Part shown: positions 1 through 7,419 of the stretch, one piece after another
Layout of the letters: each line of letters begins with the position of its first letter
Numbering within the stretch: position 1 is the first letter of the stretch
Assembly: GCA_947372155.1 (NCBI GenBank)
Contig: CANBSM010000101.1
Location: forward strand, 1-7,602
Direction of reading: 5' to 3'
DNA: 7,602 nucleotides
Source of the DNA: Burkholderiaceae bacterium
GTDB lineage: Bacteria; Pseudomonadota; Gammaproteobacteria; Burkholderiales; Burkholderiaceae
Position numbers and translations under genes: made by a program
Notes under the pieces: generated by a model
What the model was told of the DNA's origin: nothing
What the model saw: only the letters and a program-made list of their open reading frames with translations
The model's database searches: none

Positions 1-635
1 GCTGCCCAGTGATAAAAATCAAAGAAGTTCCCATCAGATCCTTCGTCAGAGCCTTTGTTTGGGTTTAATACTTTGAGTGCAGCCTGATCTTCATACTTGG
101 TTTCCAGAATACGTGCGGTATTGTCGGCGCGCTCTAGCAAGGTTCCCACGTTAATAAAGTAAAAGGCCTCATTCTTGAGCATCGTGCCATAGAGAACGCC
201 TCTAAAAAGGTGGCAGCGGTGCTTCACCCACTCTAAAAGGCGACTAGGATCTGCTTGATGTCTTGCTTCTAAGATGCGTTGTAGCTCAAGCCAAGTGGTG
301 TTCTGCGTTTCCCAAACTTCCGAAGTAATCTTGCCTCGAATAACGCGCGCATTTTCACGTGCAGCATACAAACAAGAAACAATACTCGAAGGGTTGCTAG
401 TTTCATAAATCATGAAGTCCAAAACATTTTCACGATTCACAACATCATATTTACTGAGGAAGGCTTCTTCCAGCTTAGAGATCGTGAGTAGTTTTTTCCA
501 GCTCTGCTCTAAAAATTCTGCTGGCTGGGGAAGAAGAGAGGTTTGATGGTTGACGTCGAGCATGCGGGCAGTATTCTCTGCGCGCTCGGTGTAGCGAGCC
601 ATCCAATAAAGACAATCAGCGGTACGACTTAGCAT
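1..635 (-). CDS. Alpha-E domain protein (DUF403), C-terminus beyond window
   Basis: I translated 211 codons from the ATG at 635-633; the frame stays open to the window edge, so the C-terminus (about a third, if the usual length of a little over 300 residues holds) is missing. The protein begins MLSRTADCLYWMARYTERAE, a hallmark of the all-helical alpha-E family. ERAENTAR (residues 17-24) recurs as ERADNTAR (168-175), with a related AARENARVIRG near 91-101, suggesting internal helical repetition. No signal peptide or membrane segment is visible. The start lies 15 bases after the stop of the ATP-grasp gene, with an AGGAA Shine-Dalgarno about 9 bases ahead, so the two are surely co-transcribed. 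Biochemical function is not established. The family is known to travel with permuted ATP-grasp proteins and transglutaminase-like proteins, and comparative genomics proposes a role in peptide or amide bond chemistry. Family assignment is confident; function is not. Confidence 0.93.
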   Translation of the reverse strand, partial: MLSRTADCLYWMARYTERAENTARMLDVNHQTSLLPQPAEFLEQSWKKLLTISKLEEAFLSKYDVVNRENVLDFMIYETSNPSSIVSCLYAARENARVIRGKITSEVWETQNTTWLELQRILEARHQADPSRLLEWVKHRCHLFRGVLYGTMLKNEAFYFINVGTLLERADNTARILETKYEDQAALKVLNPNKGSDEGSDGNFFDFYHWA

Positions 636-650
636 GTTTTCTTATTCCTA

Positions 651-2063
651 TTACTCTTCCAACACCCAGGTATCTTTAGTTCCACCGCCTTGGGAGGAGT
701 TCACTACTAAAGAGCCTTCTTTAAGTGCAACCCTAGTCAGCCCACCAGGAACCATCTTGATGGTTTTGCCTGAGAGAACGAAAGGTCTTAAGTCGATATG
801 CCTTGGTGCAACGCCTGACTCTACGAAAGTAGGGCAGGTCGATAGCGCCAAAGTAGGTTGAGCAATATATTTATCTGGATTAGCTATCAGGTGAGTTCTA
901 AACTCTTCAATCTCTGCTTTGGTTGAAGCTGGACCAACTAACATGCCATAACCACCTGCGCCATGCGTGAGCTTAACAACTAGCTTATCCAGATTGGCCA
1001 AGGTATAGGCTAGGTCATCTGTCTTGCGACATTGGAATGTGGGTACGTTATTCAGAATCGGTTTTTCACCAAGATAAAACTCGATCATCTCGGGTACATA
1101 GGGATAAATAGATTTGTCATCGGCGATTCCGGTACCAATCGCATTTGCTAATGTCACGTTTCCAGCACGATGCGCGGACAAGAGCCCTGCAACGCCTAAG
1201 GTAGAGTCGGAGCGAAATGCCAGTGGATCCAAGAAGTCATCATCAACGCGACGATAGATCACATCAACCCGCTCAGGGCCTTGGGTGGTACGCATAAAGA
1301 CTTGCTCATTTTTTACAAACAAGTCTTTACCTTCCACTAATTCAACACCCATCTGCTGCGCAAGGTAGCTATGCTCAAAGTAAGCAGAGTTATACATGCC
1401 AGGAGTGAGAACAACAACGTTTGGTTTTTTAACATCATCCGGCTTAACTGACTTGAGGCATTCCAATAAAAGATCGGGGTAATGCTCTACAGGAGCAATG
1501 CGATATTTCTGAAAGAGGTCTGGGAAGAGTCGCATCATCATCTTGCGATCTTCAACCATGTAAGACACGCCGGAAGGAACACGCAGGTTATCTTCTAATA
1601 CATAGAACTCACCTTCACCTGCGCGTACGATATCGATCCCAGCAATTTGCGCATAGATATCACGCGGCACGCTGACGTTGCGCATCTCAGGCCGATATTG
1701 CGCATTGTTATAAATTTGCTCTGCGGGAACAATGCCCGCCTTAATAATTTCTTCGTCGTGATACACGTCGTAGATAAAGCGATTGAGTGCTTTGACGCGT
1801 TGACGTAATCCAGCCTCTAATTGCTCCCACTCTTTGGCAGTAAATATACGGGGTACTTGATCAAAAGGAATCGTTCTCTCTGATCCTAGGTCATCTCCAT
1901 AGACGGCAAAGGTAATGCCCACTCTTCTAAAGATCAAATCAGCTTCAGCGCGTTTGAGACCCATGAGGGTGTCACTTTGCTGTTTTAGCCAATTGTGAAA
2001 AATTTGGTAGTGAGGGCGCGCTTTGCCTGCGGCATCGAGCATTTCGTCAAAAGGCAATTTCAT
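651..2063 (-). CDS. Circularly permuted ATP-grasp protein (DUF404/DUF407 type)
   Basis: With the start at 2063-2061 the product has 470 residues, normal for the family. The frame is open up to an ATG at 2135, but the extra 24 residues resemble nothing in the family, whereas MKLPFDEML followed by RPHY (residues 17-20) is the usual N-terminus. Conserved blocks are EDNLRVPSGVSYMVEDR (157-173), RRVDDDFLDPLAF (271-283), NAIGTGIADDKSIYPYVPEM (307-326), KLTHGAGGYGM (364-374, probably a nucleotide-binding loop), RHIDLRPF (421-428) and SSQGGGTKDTW (456-466). ATP-grasp enzymes activate a carboxylate as acylphosphate and join it to an amine or thiol; the substrate here is unknown. It is the first gene of a cassette with the alpha-E gene 15 bases downstream, and comparative genomics predicts a peptide or amide ligase. 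No strong Shine-Dalgarno precedes 2063: AAAGG lies about 15 bases away. Cytosolic; no signal peptide. Confidence 0.93.
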   Translation of the reverse strand: MKLPFDEMLDAAGKARPHYQIFHNWLKQQSDTLMGLKRAEADLIFRRVGITFAVYGDDLGSERTIPFDQVPRIFTAKEWEQLEAGLRQRVKALNRFIYDVYHDEEIIKAGIVPAEQIYNNAQYRPEMRNVSVPRDIYAQIAGIDIVRAGEGEFYVLEDNLRVPSGVSYMVEDRKMMMRLFPDLFQKYRIAPVEHYPDLLLECLKSVKPDDVKKPNVVVLTPGMYNSAYFEHSYLAQQMGVELVEGKDLFVKNEQVFMRTTQGPERVDVIYRRVDDDFLDPLAFRSDSTLGVAGLLSAHRAGNVTLANAIGTGIADDKSIYPYVPEMIEFYLGEKPILNNVPTFQCRKTDDLAYTLANLDKLVVKLTHGAGGYGMLVGPASTKAEIEEFRTHLIANPDKYIAQPTLALSTCPTFVESGVAPRHIDLRPFVLSGKTIKMVPGGLTRVALKEGSLVVNSSQGGGTKDTWVLEE

Positions 2064-2081
2064 AGTTACTAAACTAATGCC

Positions 2082-2087
2082 TTTATA
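2082..2087 (-). promoter_or_regulatory. Possible -10 box for the ATP-grasp/alpha-E pair
   Basis: On the minus strand this reads TATAAA, one mismatch from the sigma-70 -10 consensus, and would place transcription start about 10-13 bases before the proposed ATG at 2063. The hexamer 17 bases upstream, TTCAAG, is a poor -35 match, so the promoter is weak, needs an activator, or is a chance AT-rich match. Transcription from smpB could also read through, since no terminator is visible between them. Confidence 0.25.
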
Positions 2088-2116
2088 AAAGCTGGAATGA
2101 GTGACTTGAAGCAGCT

Positions 2117-2134
2117 TGGTGCTGAATTGCACCA
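2117..2134. promoter_or_regulatory. Perfect 18-bp dyad, candidate operator
   Basis: The sequence is TGGTGC, six bases (TGAATT), then GCACCA: perfect 6-bp arms. It lies in the 132-base gap between the smpB stop and the ATP-grasp start, about 30 bases upstream of the possible -10 box at 2082-2087, where a regulator could act. No run of T follows on either strand, so it is unlikely to be a terminator. It also argues that this stretch is regulatory rather than the coding 5' extension of the ATP-grasp frame. Arms of this length can arise by chance, and no binding protein is known. Confidence 0.3.
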
Positions 2135-2195
2135 TAAAAGTGCATAAATACTCAAATATTCACCCTAAGGGCAGTCTAACCCAGTTTTTAGCGGC

Positions 2196-2648
2196 TTAGG
2201 CGTTTAAATCGCCTCTAGCGATTCGGCCCTTTTGGACTTCCCACTCACGTTCCTTGGTGGCTGCGCGTTTGTCATGCTGCTTTTTGCCTCTGGCAAGGCC
2301 AATTTCACACTTCACATTGCCTTTGGAGAAATGTAGGTTCAGCGGTACCAGGGTATAGCCCTTTTGCTCTACTTTGCCAATGAGCTTACGGATCTCAATG
2401 GCATTGAGTAGGAGCTTTCTGGTGCGGGTGCTATCTGGAACGATATGGGTGGAGGCTGAGAGTAGAGGGGTGATGTGGCAGCCGATTAAGAATAGCTCCG
2501 CCTGGCGAATGATGACATACGCTTCTTTGACGTGCACGCGACCTGCGCGGATGGCTTTTACTTCCCAGCCTTCCAGCACAAGCCCTGCCTCAAAGCGCTC
2601 CTCGATAAAATAATCAAAGAAGGCTTTTTTGTTATCGACGATACTCAT
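2196..2648 (-). CDS. smpB: SsrA-binding protein SmpB
   Basis: SmpB binds tmRNA (SsrA) and takes it to stalled ribosomes, where its C-terminal tail fills the empty mRNA channel so the nascent chain is tagged for proteolysis and the ribosome released. The 150-residue product has the normal length. Visible family blocks are [17 protein letters not shown] (residues 22-38), the oligonucleotide-binding barrel region STRTRKLLL (73-81), [11 protein letters not shown] (96-106), [13 protein letters not shown] (116-128) and a basic, probably tail-forming, C-terminus to residue 150. The ATG at 2648 gives the family N-terminus MSIVDNKKA, with GAGAG about 10 bases upstream. It diverges from ratA across 25 bases, as smpB and ratA are neighbours in Escherichia coli. 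The tmRNA gene itself is not in this window. Confidence 0.98.
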   Translation of the reverse strand: MSIVDNKKAFFDYFIEERFEAGLVLEGWEVKAIRAGRVHVKEAYVIIRQAELFLIGCHITPLLSASTHIVPDSTRTRKLLLNAIEIRKLIGKVEQKGYTLVPLNLHFSKGNVKCEIGLARGKKQHDKRAATKEREWEVQKGRIARGDLNA

Positions 2649-2673
2649 ATTTATTTAGCTCTCAAGAACGATT
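2649..2673. promoter_or_regulatory. 25-base divergent spacer between smpB and ratA
   Basis: The whole space between the two start codons is 25 bases, too short for two full promoters. Both sets of promoter elements must therefore lie partly inside the opposite gene. On the minus strand CATAAT (plus-strand positions 2671-2676), one mismatch from the -10 consensus, overlaps the ratA start codon and could serve smpB; the -35 region (AAAACG) is poor. For ratA, TTGTTA (2629-2634) spaced 17 bases from TATTTA (2652-2657) is a weak candidate. That the spacer must serve both directions is solid; the exact elements are guesses. Confidence 0.4.
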
Positions 2674-3105
2674 ATGGCAGACGTCTACAAGACCGTTTTA
2701 ATTGGTCAATCAGCCGACCGCATGTACGGCTTAGTGACCGATGTCGCCCGCTATCCTGAGTTCCTGCCTTGGTGTGGTGGGGTAGAAATTTTTGAGCAGA
2801 CTGAGACCGTGCTTGACGCCAAAATCAATATTCATTTCAAGGGCATTACCCAGTATTTTCATACTCGAAATGTGAATCACCGCCCCGAAACGATTGATAT
2901 GGTCTTCGTGGATGGTCCGTTTAAGCATTTTTCTGGGCAGTGGAACTTCATTCCCTTGCGAGAAGACGCTTGCAAAGTCGAGTTCAAGCTCCATTGGGAA
3001 TTTAAGAGTGTCATTTTGGACAAGATTATTGGTCCGGTGTTTGGTCATATTGCGGGCACCTTTGTAGACTGCTTCGTAAAGCGGGCAGAAGACCTCTATG
3101 GCTGA
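2674..3105 (+). CDS. ratA: RatA / COQ10-type START domain protein
   Basis: This 143-residue single-domain protein belongs to the polyketide cyclase/START-like family that includes E. coli RatA (YfjG) and mitochondrial Coq10. Diagnostic blocks are YPEFLPWC (residues 27-34), GPFKHFSGQW (81-90) and the C-terminal FVKRAEDLYG (134-143). The fold makes a hydrophobic cavity. Coq10 homologues bind ubiquinone and help its use in respiration, whereas E. coli RatA was reported to block association of ribosomal subunits; sequence alone cannot decide between these. The ATG at 2674 gives the usual MADVYKTVLI start; the upstream AAGA is a weak Shine-Dalgarno. Its end overlaps the rnfH start by 8 bases (ATGGCTGA), implying translational coupling. 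No membrane segment is seen. Confidence 0.93.
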   Translation: MADVYKTVLIGQSADRMYGLVTDVARYPEFLPWCGGVEIFEQTETVLDAKINIHFKGITQYFHTRNVNHRPETIDMVFVDGPFKHFSGQWNFIPLREDACKVEFKLHWEFKSVILDKIIGPVFGHIAGTFVDCFVKRAEDLYG

Positions 3106-3448
3106 GCACGCGCTTGACCTCATCCTCTGTGATGCTAGGCAGGGCGAACCATGTCTTAGGTCTTTCAAGCTCATTCTGGGGGTTGACGAGTTGCCAACGG
3201 TTGGCCTGGCTCTGATAAAGGCTGGGATAGCAGTTGGTCCAGACGACCCTGTTTTAGCTAGAAAGGGGTGCTTTGGGGTTTTTGGCAAGCGTAAGGACTG
3301 GGATAGCCCCATTTATGCTGGAGATCGCTTAGAACTCTATTCCCCGCTACTAATTGACCCTAAAACAGTGCGACGGAAGAAGGCCAACCAGAACCAAGAT
3401 GCCAAATTCCAGGCTGCCGCAGCTAAAAGAAAGGCTAGGAGGCTATAA
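3098..3448 (+). CDS. rnfH: RnfH family (RatB, UPF0125) protein
   Basis: The product is a 116-residue small protein of the RnfH/RatB family, predicted to have a ubiquitin-like beta-grasp fold. Key blocks are VFGK (61-64), IYAGDRLELYSPL (72-84) and PKTVRRKK (88-95), followed by a basic, Ala/Lys/Arg-rich tail that ends ARRL. Despite the name, no rnf electron-transport genes are nearby; its constant partner is ratA, whose stop it overlaps by 8 bases. Biochemical function is unproven. The two penultimate Arg codons are AGG AGG, which mimics a Shine-Dalgarno, but no start codon in a plausible frame follows at the right distance. The stop codon sits inside the guaB -10 box. Confidence 0.92.
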   Translation: MAEHALDLILCDARQGEPCLRSFKLILGVDELPTVGLALIKAGIAVGPDDPVLARKGCFGVFGKRKDWDSPIYAGDRLELYSPLLIDPKTVRRKKANQNQDAKFQAAAAKRKARRL

Positions 3449-3449
3449 T
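3444..3449 (+). promoter_or_regulatory. Consensus -10 box (TATAAT) for guaB
   Basis: TATAAT matches the sigma-70 -10 consensus exactly and overlaps the TAA stop of rnfH (3446-3448). Transcription would begin near 3456, giving a leader of about 19 bases that still carries the AGGGG Shine-Dalgarno (3464-3468), six bases before the guaB ATG. The hexamer 17 bases upstream (AGCTAA) does not resemble TTGACA, so strength is uncertain. No terminator separates rnfH from guaB, so read-through from ratA-rnfH may add to expression. The leader is too short for a riboswitch. Confidence 0.6.
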
Positions 3450-3465
3450 CTGTTTTTGCGACTAG

Positions 3466-4938
<1,473 letters not shown>

Positions 4939-4958
4939 CAACTAAAAAAAGCTGAAAT

Positions 4959-4972
4959 AAAGGCTGACCTTT
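4959..4972 (+). promoter_or_regulatory. Weak hairpin covering the guaA Shine-Dalgarno
   Basis: AAAGG (4959-4963), the best Shine-Dalgarno for guaA, can pair with CCTTT (4968-4972) across a four-base CTGA loop, ending two bases before the GTG start. A 5-bp stem with three A-U pairs is marginal in stability. If formed it would reduce initiation on guaA unless ribosomes from guaB open it. No T-rich tract follows, so it is not a terminator. Confidence 0.25.
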
Positions 4973-4974
4973 TC

Positions 4975-6582
4975 GTGCACGACAAAATACTGATTCTCGA
5001 CTTTGGTTCACAAGTAACTCAACTGATTGCTCGGCGTGTACGTGATGGACGCGTGTATTCAGAGATCCATCCCTACGATTGCGACCCTGAGTTCATTCGT
5101 AAGTTTGTTCAGGAGCAAGGTGGCAAAGGCATTATTCTCTCTGGCGGCCCTAGTTCGGTAACTGAAGCCGGTAGTCCTCGTGCACCCCAAATTGTTTTTG
5201 AGCTTGGCGTACCTGTTTTGGGAATTTGCTACGGCATGCAAACTATGGCTACCCAATTGGGTGGTGCAGTTGCTTCCGCAGAGTCTTTGGGTAAAGCGCG
5301 TGAGTTTGGTTACTCTGAAGTTCGTGCTCATGGGCATACGAATTTGCTCAAAGGTATTCAGGACTTCTCCACTAGCGAAGGTCATGGGATTTTGAAGGTC
5401 TGGATGAGTCATGGCGACTCAGTCACTTCAATGCCGCCTGCATTTAAGTTGATGGCCTCTACTGAGTCTTGTCCAATTGCTGGCATGGCAGATGAAGAGC
5501 GTCGCTTCTACGCATTTCAGTTTCATCCGGAAGTCACGCATACCATTCAAGGCACTGCGATCATTGAGCGCTTTGTGCATGAGGTTTGCCAATGCAAGCC
5601 TGACTGGGTAATGGGTGACTACATTGCAGAAGCGGTTGAGAATATTCGCAAACAAGTCGGTGATGAAGAGGTCATTCTGGGCTTGTCTGGCGGTGTCGAC
5701 TCCAGTGTTGCGGCAGCCTTAATTCATCGCGCGATTGGCGATCAGCTCACTTGCGTATTTGTGGATCATGGCCTGCTTCGCTTGAATGAAGGTGATATGG
5801 TGATGGAAATGTTCGCACGCAATTTGGGTGTGAAAGTGATCCGCGTTGATGCTAAAGCGAAATTCATGGGTGAATTGGCTGGTGTTGCTGATCCAGAAGC
5901 CAAGCGTAAGATCATCGGTAAAGAATTTGTAGAAATTTTCCAGACTGAGTCTGGGAAGATTCAGAATGCTAAGTGGCTTGCCCAAGGAACGATCTACCCT
6001 GACGTCATCGAGTCTGCAGGTAAGGGTAAAAAGGGCGCGCACACGATCAAGAGTCACCATAACGTTGGCGGCTTACCTGATGATATGCATCTTCAATTGC
6101 TTGAGCCCTTGCGTGAGCTATTTAAGGATGAGGTCCGCGAACTTGGAGTGGCTTTAGGTCTTCCTCGTGAGATGGTATATCGCCATCCATTCCCGGGGCC
6201 AGGTCTTGGCGTGCGCATTTTGGGTGAAGTTAAGGCTGAATTCACTAGCTTGCTGCAGCGTGCTGATGCCATCTTCATTGAAGAGTTGCGTAATACGATT
6301 GATGAAGCAAGTCAAAAATCTTGGTATGACCTTACCAGTCAAGCGTTTGCTGTTTTCTTGCCAGTGAAGTCTGTTGGCGTCATGGGTGATGGCAGAACAT
6401 ACGAATATGTTGTTGCTCTCAGGGCGGTACAAACCCAAGACTTTATGACAGCACATTGGGCTCACTTGCCGCATGAATTACTGGGGAAGGTTTCCAATCG
6501 CATCATTAATGAAGTGCGCGGTATTAATCGAGTTGTATATGACATCAGTGGAAAACCGCCAGCAACGATCGAGTGGGAATAG
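4975..6582 (+). CDS. guaA: GMP synthase (glutamine-hydrolysing)
   Basis: GuaA converts XMP to GMP using ATP and glutamine-derived ammonia. The 535-residue protein is complete. The N-terminal class I amidotransferase (about 1-200) has Cys85 in GICYG and His184/Glu186 in FHPEV, the full catalytic triad. The ATP-pyrophosphatase domain starts near 208 with the P-loop LSGGVDSS (237-244). The C-terminal dimerisation and XMP-binding domain (about 410-535) includes [15 protein letters not shown] (403-417) and ends KPPATIEWE. The start is GTG at 4975, since no ATG fits the family N-terminus [16 protein letters not shown] lies 11 bases upstream. It follows guaB by 36 bases with no terminator, forming a guaBA operon as in many proteobacteria. 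Its TAG stop overlaps an AGGAGGT sequence that probably serves the next gene. Confidence 0.98.
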   Translation: MHDKILILDFGSQVTQLIARRVRDGRVYSEIHPYDCDPEFIRKFVQEQGGKGIILSGGPSSVTEAGSPRAPQIVFELGVPVLGICYGMQTMATQLGGAVASAESLGKAREFGYSEVRAHGHTNLLKGIQDFSTSEGHGILKVWMSHGDSVTSMPPAFKLMASTESCPIAGMADEERRFYAFQFHPEVTHTIQGTAIIERFVHEVCQCKPDWVMGDYIAEAVENIRKQVGDEEVILGLSGGVDSSVAAALIHRAIGDQLTCVFVDHGLLRLNEGDMVMEMFARNLGVKVIRVDAKAKFMGELAGVADPEAKRKIIGKEFVEIFQTESGKIQNAKWLAQGTIYPDVIESAGKGKKGAHTIKSHHNVGGLPDDMHLQLLEPLRELFKDEVRELGVALGLPREMVYRHPFPGPGLGVRILGEVKAEFTSLLQRADAIFIEELRNTIDEASQKSWYDLTSQAFAVFLPVKSVGVMGDGRTYEYVVALRAVQTQDFMTAHWAHLPHELLGKVSNRIINEVRGINRVVYDISGKPPATIEWE

Positions 6583-6612
6583 GAGGTAGGCGATTTAAGC
6601 CTACCAATATCC
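6581..6612 (+). promoter_or_regulatory. Shine-Dalgarno plus bridging hairpin before the DUF455 gene
   Basis: AGGAGGT (6581-6587) is a near-ideal Shine-Dalgarno overlapping the guaA TAG, yet the next start codon (6613) is 25 bases away. Between them GGTAGGC (6585-6591) and GCCTACC (6599-6605) form a perfect 7-bp stem with loop GATTTAA. Folding leaves AGGA (6581-6584) seven bases from the ATG, a normal spacing. No ATG, GTG or TTG lies 5-9 bases after the Shine-Dalgarno. AATATCC, not a T tract, follows the stem, so a terminator is unlikely. The geometry is read directly from the sequence; its use in translation is inferred. Confidence 0.5.
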
Positions 6613-7410
6613 ATGCTTGAATTACGCGAAGCTTCACTCGCAATCCTGGCAAGTGCTGATGCTCAAAGCAAAGCAATTCAGTTACTCAGTATGTTTGATG
6701 AGTATCAAAAACAACAAATTACTTTAAATACTGTTAGTAAGATTGATGCTCAAGGCCTTTATCTGCCGGGGCGTCCGCTAAAGCCGGAATTGGTGCTTCC
6801 TAAGCTTGTTCCCAAAAGAAGAATGGATACCTCCGAGGGCAGGGCGGGCTTATTGCACTCACTCGCCCATATTGAGTTTAATGCGATGAACCTTGCGCTA
6901 GATGCAATCTGGCGTTTCCCAGATATGCCCAAGGAATACTATGAGGACTGGTTGAAAGTTGCCAAAGAAGAGGCCTATCACTTCAGTTTAGTAAATGAGC
7001 ATTTGCATGCACTTGGGTTTTCTTATGGGGATTTCCCTGCCCACAATAGTTTGTGGGAGATGGTCGAACGAACAACCGATTCTGTGATTGCCAGAATGGC
7101 CTTGGTGCCCAGAACAATGGAAGCAAGAGGCTTAGATGCTGTACCAGCGATTCGGGATCGCTTCAAACAAATTAAAGAGGTGCGTGCGGTGGAGATATTG
7201 GAAATTATTCTCAATGATGAAATCGGCCATGTATTGATTGGCAATCGTTGGTTTAATTTCTTATGTGCTCAAGATAATATTTCTCCAATCACTGCTTATC
7301 GAGAGTTGGCTGCCAAATATCGTGCGCCTGTTTTAAAGCCCCCATTCAATATGGAGGCCCGCAAGCAGGCTGGTTTCACATCTGAAGAGTTAAGTCTTCT
7401 TGGTGCATAG
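6613..7410 (+). CDS. DUF455 ferritin-like protein, probable di-iron carboxylate
   Basis: This 265-residue all-helical protein matches the DUF455 ferritin-like family. Its ligand pattern is complete: Glu88 in LAHIEFNA, Glu120-x-x-His123 in EEAYHF, Glu170 in MEARGLDA and Glu203-x-x-His206 in DEIGHV. This is the E / ExxH / E / ExxH arrangement of a four-helix di-iron site, with nearly equal spacing in both halves. Such centres commonly activate oxygen; the substrate of this family is unknown, and a resemblance to tRNA hydroxylase MiaE is only structural speculation. No signal peptide or transmembrane helix is visible. The ATG at 6613 is the first standard start after the in-frame guaA stop and gives the family-like opening MLELREASLAIL. 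It lies 30 bases after guaA and 9 bases before a radical SAM gene, so all three are probably co-transcribed. Confidence 0.9.
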   Translation: MLELREASLAILASADAQSKAIQLLSMFDEYQKQQITLNTVSKIDAQGLYLPGRPLKPELVLPKLVPKRRMDTSEGRAGLLHSLAHIEFNAMNLALDAIWRFPDMPKEYYEDWLKVAKEEAYHFSLVNEHLHALGFSYGDFPAHNSLWEMVERTTDSVIARMALVPRTMEARGLDAVPAIRDRFKQIKEVRAVEILEIILNDEIGHVLIGNRWFNFLCAQDNISPITAYRELAAKYRAPVLKPPFNMEARKQAGFTSEELSLLGA

Positions 7411-7419
7411 CTGAAAAAT

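Noticed and set aside
634..861. 75-codon plus-strand frame
   Set aside because: It lies antisense to the ATP-grasp C-terminus and the alpha-E start; Ser/Pro/Thr-rich composition typical of a shadow frame.
2163..2171. CCCTAAGGG palindrome as an smpB terminator
   Set aside because: Four-base arms with a one-base centre cannot form a hairpin, and no T tract is attached.
2374..2759. Plus-strand frames of 79 and 75 codons near the smpB start
   Set aside because: They lie antisense to smpB and overlap the ratA start in another frame, with no Shine-Dalgarno or recognisable motif.
2731..3312. 193-codon open frame on the minus strand
   Set aside because: It is fully antisense to ratA and rnfH, both with clear family motifs, and its translation resembles no known protein.
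3437..3442. AGGAGG as a ribosome binding site for guaB or a small gene
   Set aside because: It is two Arg codons of rnfH, 32 bases from the guaB ATG, and no ATG or GTG follows at 5-9 bases; guaB has its own AGGGG at 3464-3468.
5059..6474. Several minus-strand frames of 61-117 codons inside guaA
   Set aside because: They are shadows of the strongly conserved guaA reading frame; none shows a domain.
6585..6605. Hairpin read as a guaA terminator
   Set aside because: The 7-bp stem is followed by AATATCC on the plus strand and by no T tract on the minus strand, so it lacks the tail of an intrinsic terminator.
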